NCBI RefSeq assembly: GCF_002813375.1
Contig: NZ_PHUJ01000003.1
Span: 1,550,001 to 1,614,000, forward strand
Length of the DNA: 64,000 nt
Direction: 5' to 3'
Origin: Pseudonocardia alni
GTDB lineage: Bacteria; Actinomycetota; Actinomycetes; Mycobacteriales; Pseudonocardiaceae
The position numbers and the translations under genes were made by a program. The notes beneath the pieces were generated by a model that was not told where the DNA came from, ran no database searches, and was given only the letters and a program-made list of their open reading frames with translations. Below are positions 41,351 through 48,641 of this stretch, one piece after another (within the stretch, counting starts at the first letter, position 1; each line of letters starts with the position of its first letter).

Positions 41351-42511
41351 ATGTCCGCACCGTCCCGTACCGAGCCCGGTCTGCGGGCCCGCGCCGAGCT
41401 GGCCGTCCGCGGCGTGGGGCTCGACCCCGACACCGTGTCCGACACCGGACCCGAGCGCCCCTCCGGCGTGACCGATCTCGGGTCGGTCATCCCGCTGCGC
41501 CGCCCCGGCGGGGCCGGGCCGTCCGCCGACGGCCACGTGCTCGTCGACGGGCTGGCCACCACCGTCCCGATCGTCGCCGACTCCCCCTACCGGCTCCGGG
41601 ACGGGCGGCTGCTGCGCCGCGAGCCCGGCGGCGGCGTGACCGACATGGGCGTCGCCGTCGACAGCGTCGCCCGGCCGGCGTTCTACGACCTCACCACGGC
41701 CGACGGCATCTCCTACGAGAAGATCGCCCGCCTGCACGGCGACGACGTGCTCGCCTCCACCGTGGTGCAGACCTGCGTGCGCTACGGCGAGGCGGACCGG
41801 TGCCGCTTCTGCGCCATCGAGCAGTCCCTGGAGTCCGGCGCCACCACGGCGGTCAAGACACCCGACCAGCTCGCGGAGGTCGCCGAGGCCGCGGTCCGCC
41901 TGGACGGGGTGCGCCAGATGGTGCTGACCACCGGCACCTCCAACGGTCGTGACCGCGGTGCCCGGCACCTGCTGCGCTGCGTGCGCGCCGTCCGCGACCG
42001 CGTCCCCGGGCTGCCGATCCAGGTCCAGTGCGAGCCGCCCGCCCCCGACGACCTCGGCGTGCTCACCGAGCTGGCCGCCGCGGGCGCCGACGCGATCGGC
42101 ATCCACGTCGAGTCCCTCGACGACGACGTCCGCCGGCGCTGGATGCCCGGCAAGGCCACCGTCGGGCTGTCCCAGTACCGGGCGGCCTGGGACGAGGCCG
42201 TGCGGGTGTTCGGCCCGAACGCGGTGTCGACCTACCTGATCGTCGGCCTCGGGGAGGACCCCGACGAGCTCGTCGCCGGCGCCGCGGAACTCGTCGCGGC
42301 CGGGGTGTACCCCTTCGTCGTCCCCTACCGGCCGCTGCCCGGCACCCTCGCCTTCGCCGACGGGATTCCCGCTCCCGACCCGGACCTGCTCGCCGACGTC
42401 ACCGGCCGGGTCGCCGCGGTGCTCCGCGCCGCCGGGATGCGTGGCGCCGACCAGGCCGCGGGCTGCGCGGCCTGCGGGGCGTGCAGTGCGCTGTCGGCGG
42501 CGGGGGGCTGA
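41351..42511 (+). CDS. MSMEG_0568-type radical SAM protein
   Basis: 386 aa. The [4Fe-4S]/SAM cluster motif is read as C-x8-C-x2-C in QTCVRYGEADRCRFCAIEQS rather than the canonical C-x3-C-x2-C; the family is known to have this unusual spacing region. Radical SAM barrel to ~310, with the GIHVESLDDDVRRRWMPGK and GLGEDP segments. The C terminus ends in CAACGAC, a second cluster-type Cys motif. Core Nit1C component (nitD-like); reaction unknown. Confidence 0.9.
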   Translation: MSAPSRTEPGLRARAELAVRGVGLDPDTVSDTGPERPSGVTDLGSVIPLRRPGGAGPSADGHVLVDGLATTVPIVADSPYRLRDGRLLRREPGGGVTDMGVAVDSVARPAFYDLTTADGISYEKIARLHGDDVLASTVVQTCVRYGEADRCRFCAIEQSLESGATTAVKTPDQLAEVAEAAVRLDGVRQMVLTTGTSNGRDRGARHLLRCVRAVRDRVPGLPIQVQCEPPAPDDLGVLTELAAAGADAIGIHVESLDDDVRRRWMPGKATVGLSQYRAAWDEAVRVFGPNAVSTYLIVGLGEDPDELVAGAAELVAAGVYPFVVPYRPLPGTLAFADGIPAPDPDLLADVTGRVAAVLRAAGMRGADQAAGCAACGACSALSAAGG

Positions 42512-42514
42512 GCC

Positions 42515-44041
42515 ATGAGCACCACCGACCCCCGCCCCCGCTTCGTGAGCGGGGCACCCCGTCACCTCACCCCCGCCCCCCGCTGGATCGCCGACGAGCT
42601 GCTCGGCGGCCGCCCGGTCGCCGGCACCGGCACCCCGCCGGTGACGATCCGCGAGGCCCGCGCCGACGACGCGGACGACTACGGCGTCGCCGGGTACCGT
42701 GCGCTGCGCCGCGCGGTGTTCTGCGTCGAACAGGGGCTGTTCCCCGACCGGCCCACCGCCGACCTCGACGACCACGACGCCGACCCGCGCGTCGTCGTCC
42801 TGCTCGCCCACGACGCCGACGGGACCCTGCTCGGCGGGGTGCGCCTCGGCCCGGCCCGGGCGGCCCACCCCGACATCGGGTGGTGGACCGGCAGCAGGCT
42901 GGTCGTCGCCCCCACCGCGCGGCGCCGCACCGGGGTCCGCGTCGGGGCGGCACTGGTCCGCGCCGCCTGCGCGCGCACCGAGGCCGCCGGCGTCCTGCGT
43001 TTCGACGCCGACGTCCAGGCCGCGGGCGCGGTCCTGTTCGACCGGCTCGGCTGGACCCGGGTCCGCGACTGCGAGGTCGCCGGGGCCCCGCACGTCACGA
43101 TGCGGTGGCCGGTGACCCGCGTCCAGGACCTCGTCGTCGCCACCAAGGCACCGCTGGGTGCGCTGGTCGGTGGCCTCGGCCCGGCCGGATTCGTCGGCGA
43201 CGACGGCGCCCCCGTCCCGGGCACCGACGTCGTGGCCTGCTGCGACGCGATCGTGCCGGCGATGGTCGAGCGCGACCCGGAGTGGGCGGGCTGGGCCGGG
43301 GTGCTGGTCAACGTCAACGACCTCGCGGCGATGGGTGCCGCCCCGGTCGGGCTGCTCGACGCCGTCGGCGCCCGGGACGCCTCCTTCGCCCACCGCGTGC
43401 TGAGCGGGGTACGCGCTGCGGCCGACGCCTACGGTGTCCCGCTGCTCGGCGGGCACACCCAGCTCGACGTGCCCGCGGCACTGTCGCTGACCGCGCTCGG
43501 ACGCACCGACCGTCCCGTCCCCGCCGGTGGCGGCCGCGCCGGGCACCGGGTCCGGCTCACCACCGATCTCGGCGGCGACTGGCGTCCCGGCTACACCGGA
43601 CGTCAGTGGGACTCGACGACCTCGCGCACCCGCGCCGAACTGGCCGCGACCGTCGGCGCCATCGGTCCGGACGCACCGCACCGCCCCGCCGCGGCGAAGG
43701 ACGTGTCGATGGCCGGGCTCGCCGGCACCCTCGGCATGCTCGCCGAGGCCTCCGGCGTCGGCGCCGTCCTCGACGTCGCCGCCGTCCCCCGGCCGGACGG
43801 CGCCACCGCGGGCGACTGGTTCACCTGCTTCCCCGGGTTCGGCCTGCTCACCGCGGACGACCCCGGCGCACCCGCCCCCGACGCGGGCCCCGCGGTCTCC
43901 GCCGAGTGCGGCGAGCTCGTCCCCGGTGCCGGGGTCCGGCTGCGCTGGCCCGACGGCGAGCAGACCGAGGCCGTCACCGCGGGTGTCACCGGCATGGGCC
44001 ACGCCGGCGCCCCCGCCCACCACCCCGAGGAGATTCGATGA
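42515..44041 (+). CDS. GNAT acetyltransferase–AIR-synthase-like fusion (MSMEG_0567/Sll0786-Sll0787)
   Basis: 508 aa. N-terminal GNAT domain (about 40-195; RALRRAVFCVEQGLFPD, acetyl-CoA loop around RRRTGVRVGAALV). C-terminal PurM/AIR-synthase-like ATP-binding domain (about 205-505; GDDGAPVPGTDVVACCDAIVP, NVNDLAAMGAAPVGLLDAVG, GGHTQLD). In cyanobacteria these are the two separate genes sll0786 and sll0787. Fusion implies the two activities act consecutively on one intermediate. Starts three bases after the radical SAM stop codon. Confidence 0.9.
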   Translation: MSTTDPRPRFVSGAPRHLTPAPRWIADELLGGRPVAGTGTPPVTIREARADDADDYGVAGYRALRRAVFCVEQGLFPDRPTADLDDHDADPRVVVLLAHDADGTLLGGVRLGPARAAHPDIGWWTGSRLVVAPTARRRTGVRVGAALVRAACARTEAAGVLRFDADVQAAGAVLFDRLGWTRVRDCEVAGAPHVTMRWPVTRVQDLVVATKAPLGALVGGLGPAGFVGDDGAPVPGTDVVACCDAIVPAMVERDPEWAGWAGVLVNVNDLAAMGAAPVGLLDAVGARDASFAHRVLSGVRAAADAYGVPLLGGHTQLDVPAALSLTALGRTDRPVPAGGGRAGHRVRLTTDLGGDWRPGYTGRQWDSTTSRTRAELAATVGAIGPDAPHRPAAAKDVSMAGLAGTLGMLAEASGVGAVLDVAAVPRPDGATAGDWFTCFPGFGLLTADDPGAPAPDAGPAVSAECGELVPGAGVRLRWPDGEQTEAVTAGVTGMGHAGAPAHHPEEIR

Positions 44042-44904
44042 CGCCCACGATGTTCGGCGCCGCCGCGCAGGGCTTCGTCCGCGACCTCGACGAGGACTTC
44101 GCCCGGATCGCCGCCACGATCGACCGGGCCCGCGCGGCCGGGGTGCAGGTGCTCGCGCTGCCCGAGGCGGCGATGGGCGGGTACCTGTCGTCGCTGCACG
44201 ACGTGCCCGGCACCCCCGCCGACCGCCCGCCGCAGCTGGACCCGGACGGGCCGGAGATCCGGCGGCTGGTCGCGCTGGCCGGGGACATGGTCGTCGCGGC
44301 CGGGTACTGCGAGACCGGGGACGACGCGTCCGGCGGGCGGCCCTACAACTCCTGTGTCGCCGTCACCGGGGACGGGATCCTCGGCCACCACCGCAAGGTG
44401 CACCAGCCGATCAACGAGAACTCCAGCTACGCCGCGGGTGACCGGTTCGCCGCGTTCGACACGCCGTACGGCCGCACCGGCATGCTGATCTGCTACGACA
44501 AGGCGTTCCCCGAGGCGGCCCGTGCACTGGCCGACGACGGCGCCCGGACCGTGCTGTGCCTGTCCGCGTGGCCGGCGTCGCGGACCAACCGTGCCCCGGT
44601 CCTCGCCGAGGACCGGTGGGCCCGTCGCTTCGACCTGCACGACCGTTCCCGGGCACTGGAGAACCAGTTCGTCTGGGTCTCGGCCAACCAGGCCGGTACG
44701 TTCGGCGACATGCAGCTGGTGGCGAGCGCCAAGATCGTCGACCCGGGGGGCGAGGTGCTGGCGACGACCGGCAGCGAGGCCGGACTCGCCGTCGCGACCG
44801 TCGACGTGGACGCGGAGGTGGACGCGGCCCGCCGCGTGATGGGGCACCTGCGTGACCGCCGTCCGGCGGCCTACGGGCCGGGCCCGGTCCACGCGGGGGT
44901 GTGA
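44038..44904 (+). CDS. Nit1C nitrilase (catalytic triad intact)
   Basis: 288 aa carbon-nitrogen hydrolase. Triad present: Glu43 (LPEAAMGGY), Lys120 (HRKVHQP) and Cys152 (GMLICYDKAFPE). In Nit1C clusters the nitrilase is required for assimilation of cyanide-derived nitriles as nitrogen source. ATGA overlap with the GNAT-AIR fusion. Directly followed by a paralog lacking the catalytic Cys. Confidence 0.93.
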   Translation: MTPTMFGAAAQGFVRDLDEDFARIAATIDRARAAGVQVLALPEAAMGGYLSSLHDVPGTPADRPPQLDPDGPEIRRLVALAGDMVVAAGYCETGDDASGGRPYNSCVAVTGDGILGHHRKVHQPINENSSYAAGDRFAAFDTPYGRTGMLICYDKAFPEAARALADDGARTVLCLSAWPASRTNRAPVLAEDRWARRFDLHDRSRALENQFVWVSANQAGTFGDMQLVASAKIVDPGGEVLATTGSEAGLAVATVDVDAEVDAARRVMGHLRDRRPAAYGPGPVHAGV

Positions 44905-44905
44905 G

Positions 44906-45748
44906 GTGCGCGTCGCCGCGGCGGCCGCGAACTTCACCCGCGACGTCGCGTTCGACCTGGAGCGGATCGGTGTGATCGTCGCGCACGCCCGGGAGCAGGG
45001 CGTGCGCGTGCTGGTGCTGCCCGACGGCGCGCTCGGCGGCTACGTGCACGACCTGCGCAGCCCCGATCCCGCCGACCCGGACGACGGCGCGGTGCTGCCG
45101 CCCGAGCTCGACCCGGACGGCCCCGAGGTGCGCGCGGTCGCCGCGCTCGCCCGGGAGATGGTGGTGTGCGTCGGGTTCTGCGAGGCCGGCCCCGAGCCGG
45201 GTGTGCGGTGGAACTCCGCGGTCTGCCTGACCGGGGACGGTGTGCTCGGCAGGCACCGCAAGGTGCACCAGCCCGCGGGGGTCGCCGGGCTGTTCGCCGC
45301 CGGGGACGGGTTCACCGCGTTCGACACCCCCGCCGGGCGGATGGGGATGCTCATCGACCACGACAAGACCTTCCCCGAGTCGGCCCGCTCGCTCGCGCTC
45401 GACGGCGCGCAGCTGCTGGCCTGCCTGTCCGCCTGGCCGACCTCGCTGACCAACCGGGCGCCCCGGATGGCGCAGGACCGCCAGGCCCGGCTGTTCGACC
45501 TCTACGACCAGTCCCGCGCCGCCGAGAACCAGGTGCTGCTGATCTCGGCGAACCAGAGCGGGCGCAACGGTTCCCTGCACTTCCTGGGCCGGGCGAAGGT
45601 CGTCGGGCCGGGCGGGGACATCCTGGCCCGCACCTGGTCCAAGGGCGGGCTCGCCGTCACCGACGTCGAGCCCGACGAGATGATCGCCTCCGCCCGCGCG
45701 GTGCTGCACCACCTCAAGGAACGCCGACCCGACCTGTACCGGGGCTGA
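44906..45748 (+). CDS. Nitrilase paralog lacking catalytic Cys (pseudoenzyme)
   Basis: 280 aa from GTG, two bases after the preceding stop; tandem duplicate of the nitrilase at 44038. Alignment of equivalent blocks: LPEAAMGGY becomes LPDGALGGY (Glu to Asp40), HRKVHQP is kept (Lys119), and ICYDKAFPE becomes IDHDKTFPE (Cys to Asp151, Tyr to His). Without the nucleophile it cannot run normal nitrilase chemistry. The rest of the fold is well conserved and the frame is intact, so a structural, regulatory or new catalytic role is more likely than decay. Confidence 0.9.
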   Translation: MRVAAAAANFTRDVAFDLERIGVIVAHAREQGVRVLVLPDGALGGYVHDLRSPDPADPDDGAVLPPELDPDGPEVRAVAALAREMVVCVGFCEAGPEPGVRWNSAVCLTGDGVLGRHRKVHQPAGVAGLFAAGDGFTAFDTPAGRMGMLIDHDKTFPESARSLALDGAQLLACLSAWPTSLTNRAPRMAQDRQARLFDLYDQSRAAENQVLLISANQSGRNGSLHFLGRAKVVGPGGDILARTWSKGGLAVTDVEPDEMIASARAVLHHLKERRPDLYRG

Positions 45749-45751
45749 GCG

Positions 45752-46852
45752 GTGCGGATACGGCTGTCCACCTACTCCACCAGACCGCGCGGCGGGGTCG
45801 TGCACACCCTCGCGCTGGCCGAGGCGCTCGCCGCCGCCGGGCACGAGGTCGCGGTGTTCTCCCTGGCCCGGGGCGGGGACACCGGCTTCTTCCGGGCCGT
45901 CGACCCCCGCGTCGCGGTGCATCTGGTCCCGGTTCCGGAGATCGACGGCGAGACGGTCGGCGCCCGCATCCTCCGCTCGATCGACCTGCTGGCCGCCGGG
46001 CTGGCCGACGCCCCCGCGGTCGACGTCCGGCACGCCCAGGACTGTCTGTCCGCCAACGCCGAGGGCCGCGCGCACGGCTACGGCTCGCTGCTGCGCACCG
46101 TGCACCACCTCGACGAGTTCAGCACCCCCGAGCTGGCCGCCTGCCACGAACGCGCGCTGGTGCATCCGGCCGCACTGGTGTGCGTCTCCCGGGCCGTAGC
46201 CGCGGAGGTGCGCGCCGGCTGGGGCCGGGAGGCGACGGTGATCGGCAACGGCGTCGACGCCGCCCGGTTCGCCCGGGCCGCCGACGCCGGCGCCGGCGCG
46301 CCGTGGCGGGCCCGGTTCGGCCGCTACGTGCTCTCGGTCGGCGGGATCGAGCCGCGCAAGGGCACCGCCGACCTGGTCGAGGCGATGGCGCTGCTCGGGC
46401 CCGGTGCACGCCTGGTGATCGGCGGCGGCGAGACGCTGTTCGACTACCGCGACTACCGCGCCCGGGTGCTCGCCCGGGCCGACGAGCTGGGCGTCGTCCC
46501 GGACATCCTCGGCCCCGTCGACGACGACGCGCTGCCCGGCCTGATGGCGGGTGCGGCGGCGTTCGCGTTCCCGTCGGCCAAGGAGGGCTTCGGCCTGGCC
46601 GCGATGGAGGCGCTGGCCGCCGGGGTCCCGCTGGTGACCCGGGACCTGCCGGTGCTGCGCGAGGTGTTCGGCGACGCGGCACGGTTCGCCCGCGACCCCG
46701 CCGGGTTCGCCGCCGCGCTCGCCGACGCGCTGGCCGCCCCCGACCCGCGGCGGGCGGCCGCCGGTCGCGCGCTGGCCGCCGACCACACCTGGACCGCGGC
46801 CGCGGACCGACACGCCGACCTCTACCGCACCCACCTCGCCGACCGCGCGTGA
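45752..46852 (+). CDS. MSMEG_0565-type glycosyltransferase (GT4)
   Basis: 366 aa from GTG, three bases after the preceding stop. GT-B fold: N-terminal GGVVHTLALAEALAAAGHEVAVF, C-terminal donor domain with YVLSVGGIEPRKGTADLVEAM and the EX7E-like PSAKEGFGLAAMEALA. Last gene of the Nit1C-type operon. Orthologs accompany this cluster in mycobacteria; the acceptor is unknown. Confidence 0.9.
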   Translation: MRIRLSTYSTRPRGGVVHTLALAEALAAAGHEVAVFSLARGGDTGFFRAVDPRVAVHLVPVPEIDGETVGARILRSIDLLAAGLADAPAVDVRHAQDCLSANAEGRAHGYGSLLRTVHHLDEFSTPELAACHERALVHPAALVCVSRAVAAEVRAGWGREATVIGNGVDAARFARAADAGAGAPWRARFGRYVLSVGGIEPRKGTADLVEAMALLGPGARLVIGGGETLFDYRDYRARVLARADELGVVPDILGPVDDDALPGLMAGAAAFAFPSAKEGFGLAAMEALAAGVPLVTRDLPVLREVFGDAARFARDPAGFAAALADALAAPDPRRAAAGRALAADHTWTAAADRHADLYRTHLADRA

Positions 46853-46932
46853 CGACGACGGGGTGACGAGGACCACACCGACTGCGCTAGCCTGGGGTGA
46901 CCACACGACGACGACGTCCCGGGGGTACGCCG

Positions 46933-47115
46933 ATGCCTGCTCACGAGGCACCCGCTCCGGCCACCGTCGTGCCCCTGTGCCGCGCCGCCCGCCACGGCGA
47001 CGCCGCCGGGGTCCGCTGCCCGCACTGCACCCGCCCCACCCGCGACGACCGCGACGCCGTCGTGCTGCGGCTGCCACGGCTGCGCGGCCACGAGGTGCTC
47101 GCGGGCGAGCTCTGA
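46933..47115 (+). CDS. Small putative zinc-ribbon protein
   Basis: 60 aa from ATG with a G-rich SD; an in-frame GTG at 46897 is an alternative. Contains a CPHC pair and upstream Cys/His (PLCRAARHGD), possibly a metal-binding knuckle. TAGCCT at 46888-46893 could be its -10 box. No family recognised; the coding case is moderate. Confidence 0.4.
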   Translation: MPAHEAPAPATVVPLCRAARHGDAAGVRCPHCTRPTRDDRDAVVLRLPRLRGHEVLAGEL

Positions 47116-47150
47116 CCCACCGCCCGCCCGGCCCCTCCGCGCCCACGCCG

Positions 47151-47253
47151 GTCCGCCGCTGCCGCACCGCTCCGCCGCTGCCGCACCGCTCCGCCGCTGC
47201 CGCAGTGCTCCGCCGCTGCCGCAGTGCTCCGCCGCTGCCGCACCGCTCCGCCG
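47151..47253. repeat. 19-bp tandem repeat, 5.4 copies
   Basis: Unit CTCCGCCGCTGCCGCACCG repeated five times from 47151 plus eight bases; copies 3 and 4 end in AGTG instead of ACCG. No ORF of the region is likely to be translated through it. The remaining 46853-47490 non-coding sequence contains the hairpin repeat at 47320 and nothing else recognised. Confidence 0.85.
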
Positions 47254-47319
47254 CCCACACGCTGACCCGTCGCCCGCGCACCGGTCCCCCGCCCGAGCCC
47301 TGATCCGCTGCGCGCGCGG

Positions 47320-47391
47320 TGATCCGCACCCCGCGCAGTGATCCGCTCGGCGCGCGTGTCCGAACGCGCGCGCCGAGCGGATCAGCGCGCG
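47320..47391. repeat. 72-bp flanking direct repeat, left copy
   Basis: Matches 48394-48465 at 59 of 72 positions. Contains an 18-bp perfect hairpin (47339-47356 with 47367-47384) on a ten-base loop. Many substitutions between the copies keep a long hairpin, so structure rather than sequence appears conserved. Confidence 0.75.
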
Positions 47392-47490
47392 AAAGGGCGA
47401 TCATCGGGTGCCCGTCCACAATCGCGGGAATGCTCCACAGGTGGCGGATCCGCTCCGGCGCGGGCGCCGGGCGCGGGCAGGGTCGGGACC

Positions 47491-48396
47491 GTGGACGAAC
47501 CGCTGCTGCGCCGCGACCTCCTGAGGCTCGGGACGACCGAGGCCGAGATCCGCGCCGCCCTGCGCAGCGGGCGATGGACGGGGATCGGCCCCGGTGTGTA
47601 CCTGGAGACCGGCGACGAGCGTCTGCGATTCGCCTCGACGCGGCACGCGACCCTGGTGGAGGCGACGGTCCCCTCGCTCGCCCCCGGGGCCGTGGTCAGC
47701 GGTCCGTCCGCCGCCGTTCGACACGGCCTGCCGGTCTGGGGCGTGCCCCTGGCCACGGTGCACGTCACCCGGGACGGCGCGTCCGGCGGGCGCGGCGGGC
47801 CGCGGATGCGCGTGCACGCCTCCCCGTTGTCCGCCGACGAGGTCGTCGACGTCCGCGGCATCGCGACGACGTCGGTGGCCCGCACCGTCGTCGACGTGGC
47901 CCGCACGGCACCGTTCGAGACCGCCGTGGCCGTCGCCGACGCGGCCCTGCACCGCCACCTCGTCACGCCGGACCAGCTGCGGGATGCGGTACTCGCCGCC
48001 TGCGGGCGCCACGGCGTCGGCCGGGCCCGGGCGGTCGTCGCCTTCGCCGACGCCCGCGCGGACGGGCCCGGCGAGTCACGCAGCCGGGTCCGGATGGCGC
48101 GCCTGCACGTGGCGAGGCCGGTGCTGCAGCACGCCGTGCTCGACGAGCGGGGCCACCGGATCGGGGTCGTCGACTACTGGTGGCCCGACCACGGGGTGGT
48201 CGGGGAGTTCGACGGCCTCGGCAAGTACGGGCGGTCGCGACGCCCGGGAGAGAGCGCGGCCGACGCCGTCGTCCGGGAGAAGCGGCGTGAGGACGCCCTG
48301 CGGGCCCTGCCCGGTGTGCGGACGGTCGTGCGCTGGGCCTGGGAGGAGCTCGACGACTTCGCCGCCGTCGCGCAGCGGCTCCCGCGGACAGCATGA
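47491..48396 (+). CDS. AbiEi-antitoxin-like / DUF559 endonuclease-fold protein
   Basis: 301 aa from GTG. N-terminal winged-helix-like segment (LLRRDLLRLGTTEAEIRAALRSGRWTGIGPGVYL) of the AbiEi type, a middle HGLPVWGVPLATVHVT segment, and a C-terminal Vsr/DUF559-like domain with VVDYWWPDHGVVGEFDGLGKYG and the later EKRREDALRALPG. Acidic residues in DYWW and EFDG fit a nuclease core. Such proteins are abundant and variable in actinobacteria. Bracketed by 72-bp direct repeats; its stop codon is the first triplet of the right repeat. Confidence 0.8.
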   Translation: MDEPLLRRDLLRLGTTEAEIRAALRSGRWTGIGPGVYLETGDERLRFASTRHATLVEATVPSLAPGAVVSGPSAAVRHGLPVWGVPLATVHVTRDGASGGRGGPRMRVHASPLSADEVVDVRGIATTSVARTVVDVARTAPFETAVAVADAALHRHLVTPDQLRDAVLAACGRHGVGRARAVVAFADARADGPGESRSRVRMARLHVARPVLQHAVLDERGHRIGVVDYWWPDHGVVGEFDGLGKYGRSRRPGESAADAVVREKRREDALRALPGVRTVVRWAWEELDDFAAVAQRLPRTA

Positions 48397-48465
48397 TCCG
48401 TACCCCGCGTGGTGATCCGTTGCCCGCGCGTGTCCGGACGCACGCGCGAAACGGATCACCGCGCG
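48394..48465. repeat. 72-bp flanking direct repeat, right copy
   Basis: 82% identical to 47320-47391. Begins on the TGA stop codon of the preceding gene. Folds into TGATCCGTT / AACGGATCA (48413-48421 with 48450-48458) plus an inner CGCGCGTG / CACGCGCG stem. It probably also serves as that gene's terminator. Confidence 0.75.
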
Positions 48466-48564
48466 GCGAGTGGATCAGCACGCGGACAGCGGATCGGCAC
48501 GCGGCAGGAGGGAGTGCCGCCAGGGCGGCGGGCCGGCACGCAGCCGGCGGGCCGACGCGCGACC

Positions 48565-48615
48565 GGCGGATCACCGAGGCCGGCGGACCACCGAGGCCGG
48601 CGGATCACCGGGGCA
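48565..48615. repeat. 17-bp tandem repeat, three copies
   Basis: GGCGGATCACCGAGGCC three times with one to four changes. Degenerate GGATCA-CGCGCGG motifs continue the repetitive character from 48450 to here. No gene is seen between 48397 and 48641. Confidence 0.7.
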
Positions 48616-48641
48616 GCCGACAGGGCGGTGCGCGGAGCCGG

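Noticed and set aside
41177..44023. 948-codon open frame on the minus strand across the Nit1C genes
   Set aside because: It is antisense to four genes with clear families. Long antisense frames are expected in sequence with strong third-position GC bias, and its translation is Gly/Arg/Asp-rich without any domain.
47151..47253. Possible CRISPR-like array
   Set aside because: The 19-bp units are directly abutting with no spacers, so it is a tandem repeat. No cas genes are present.
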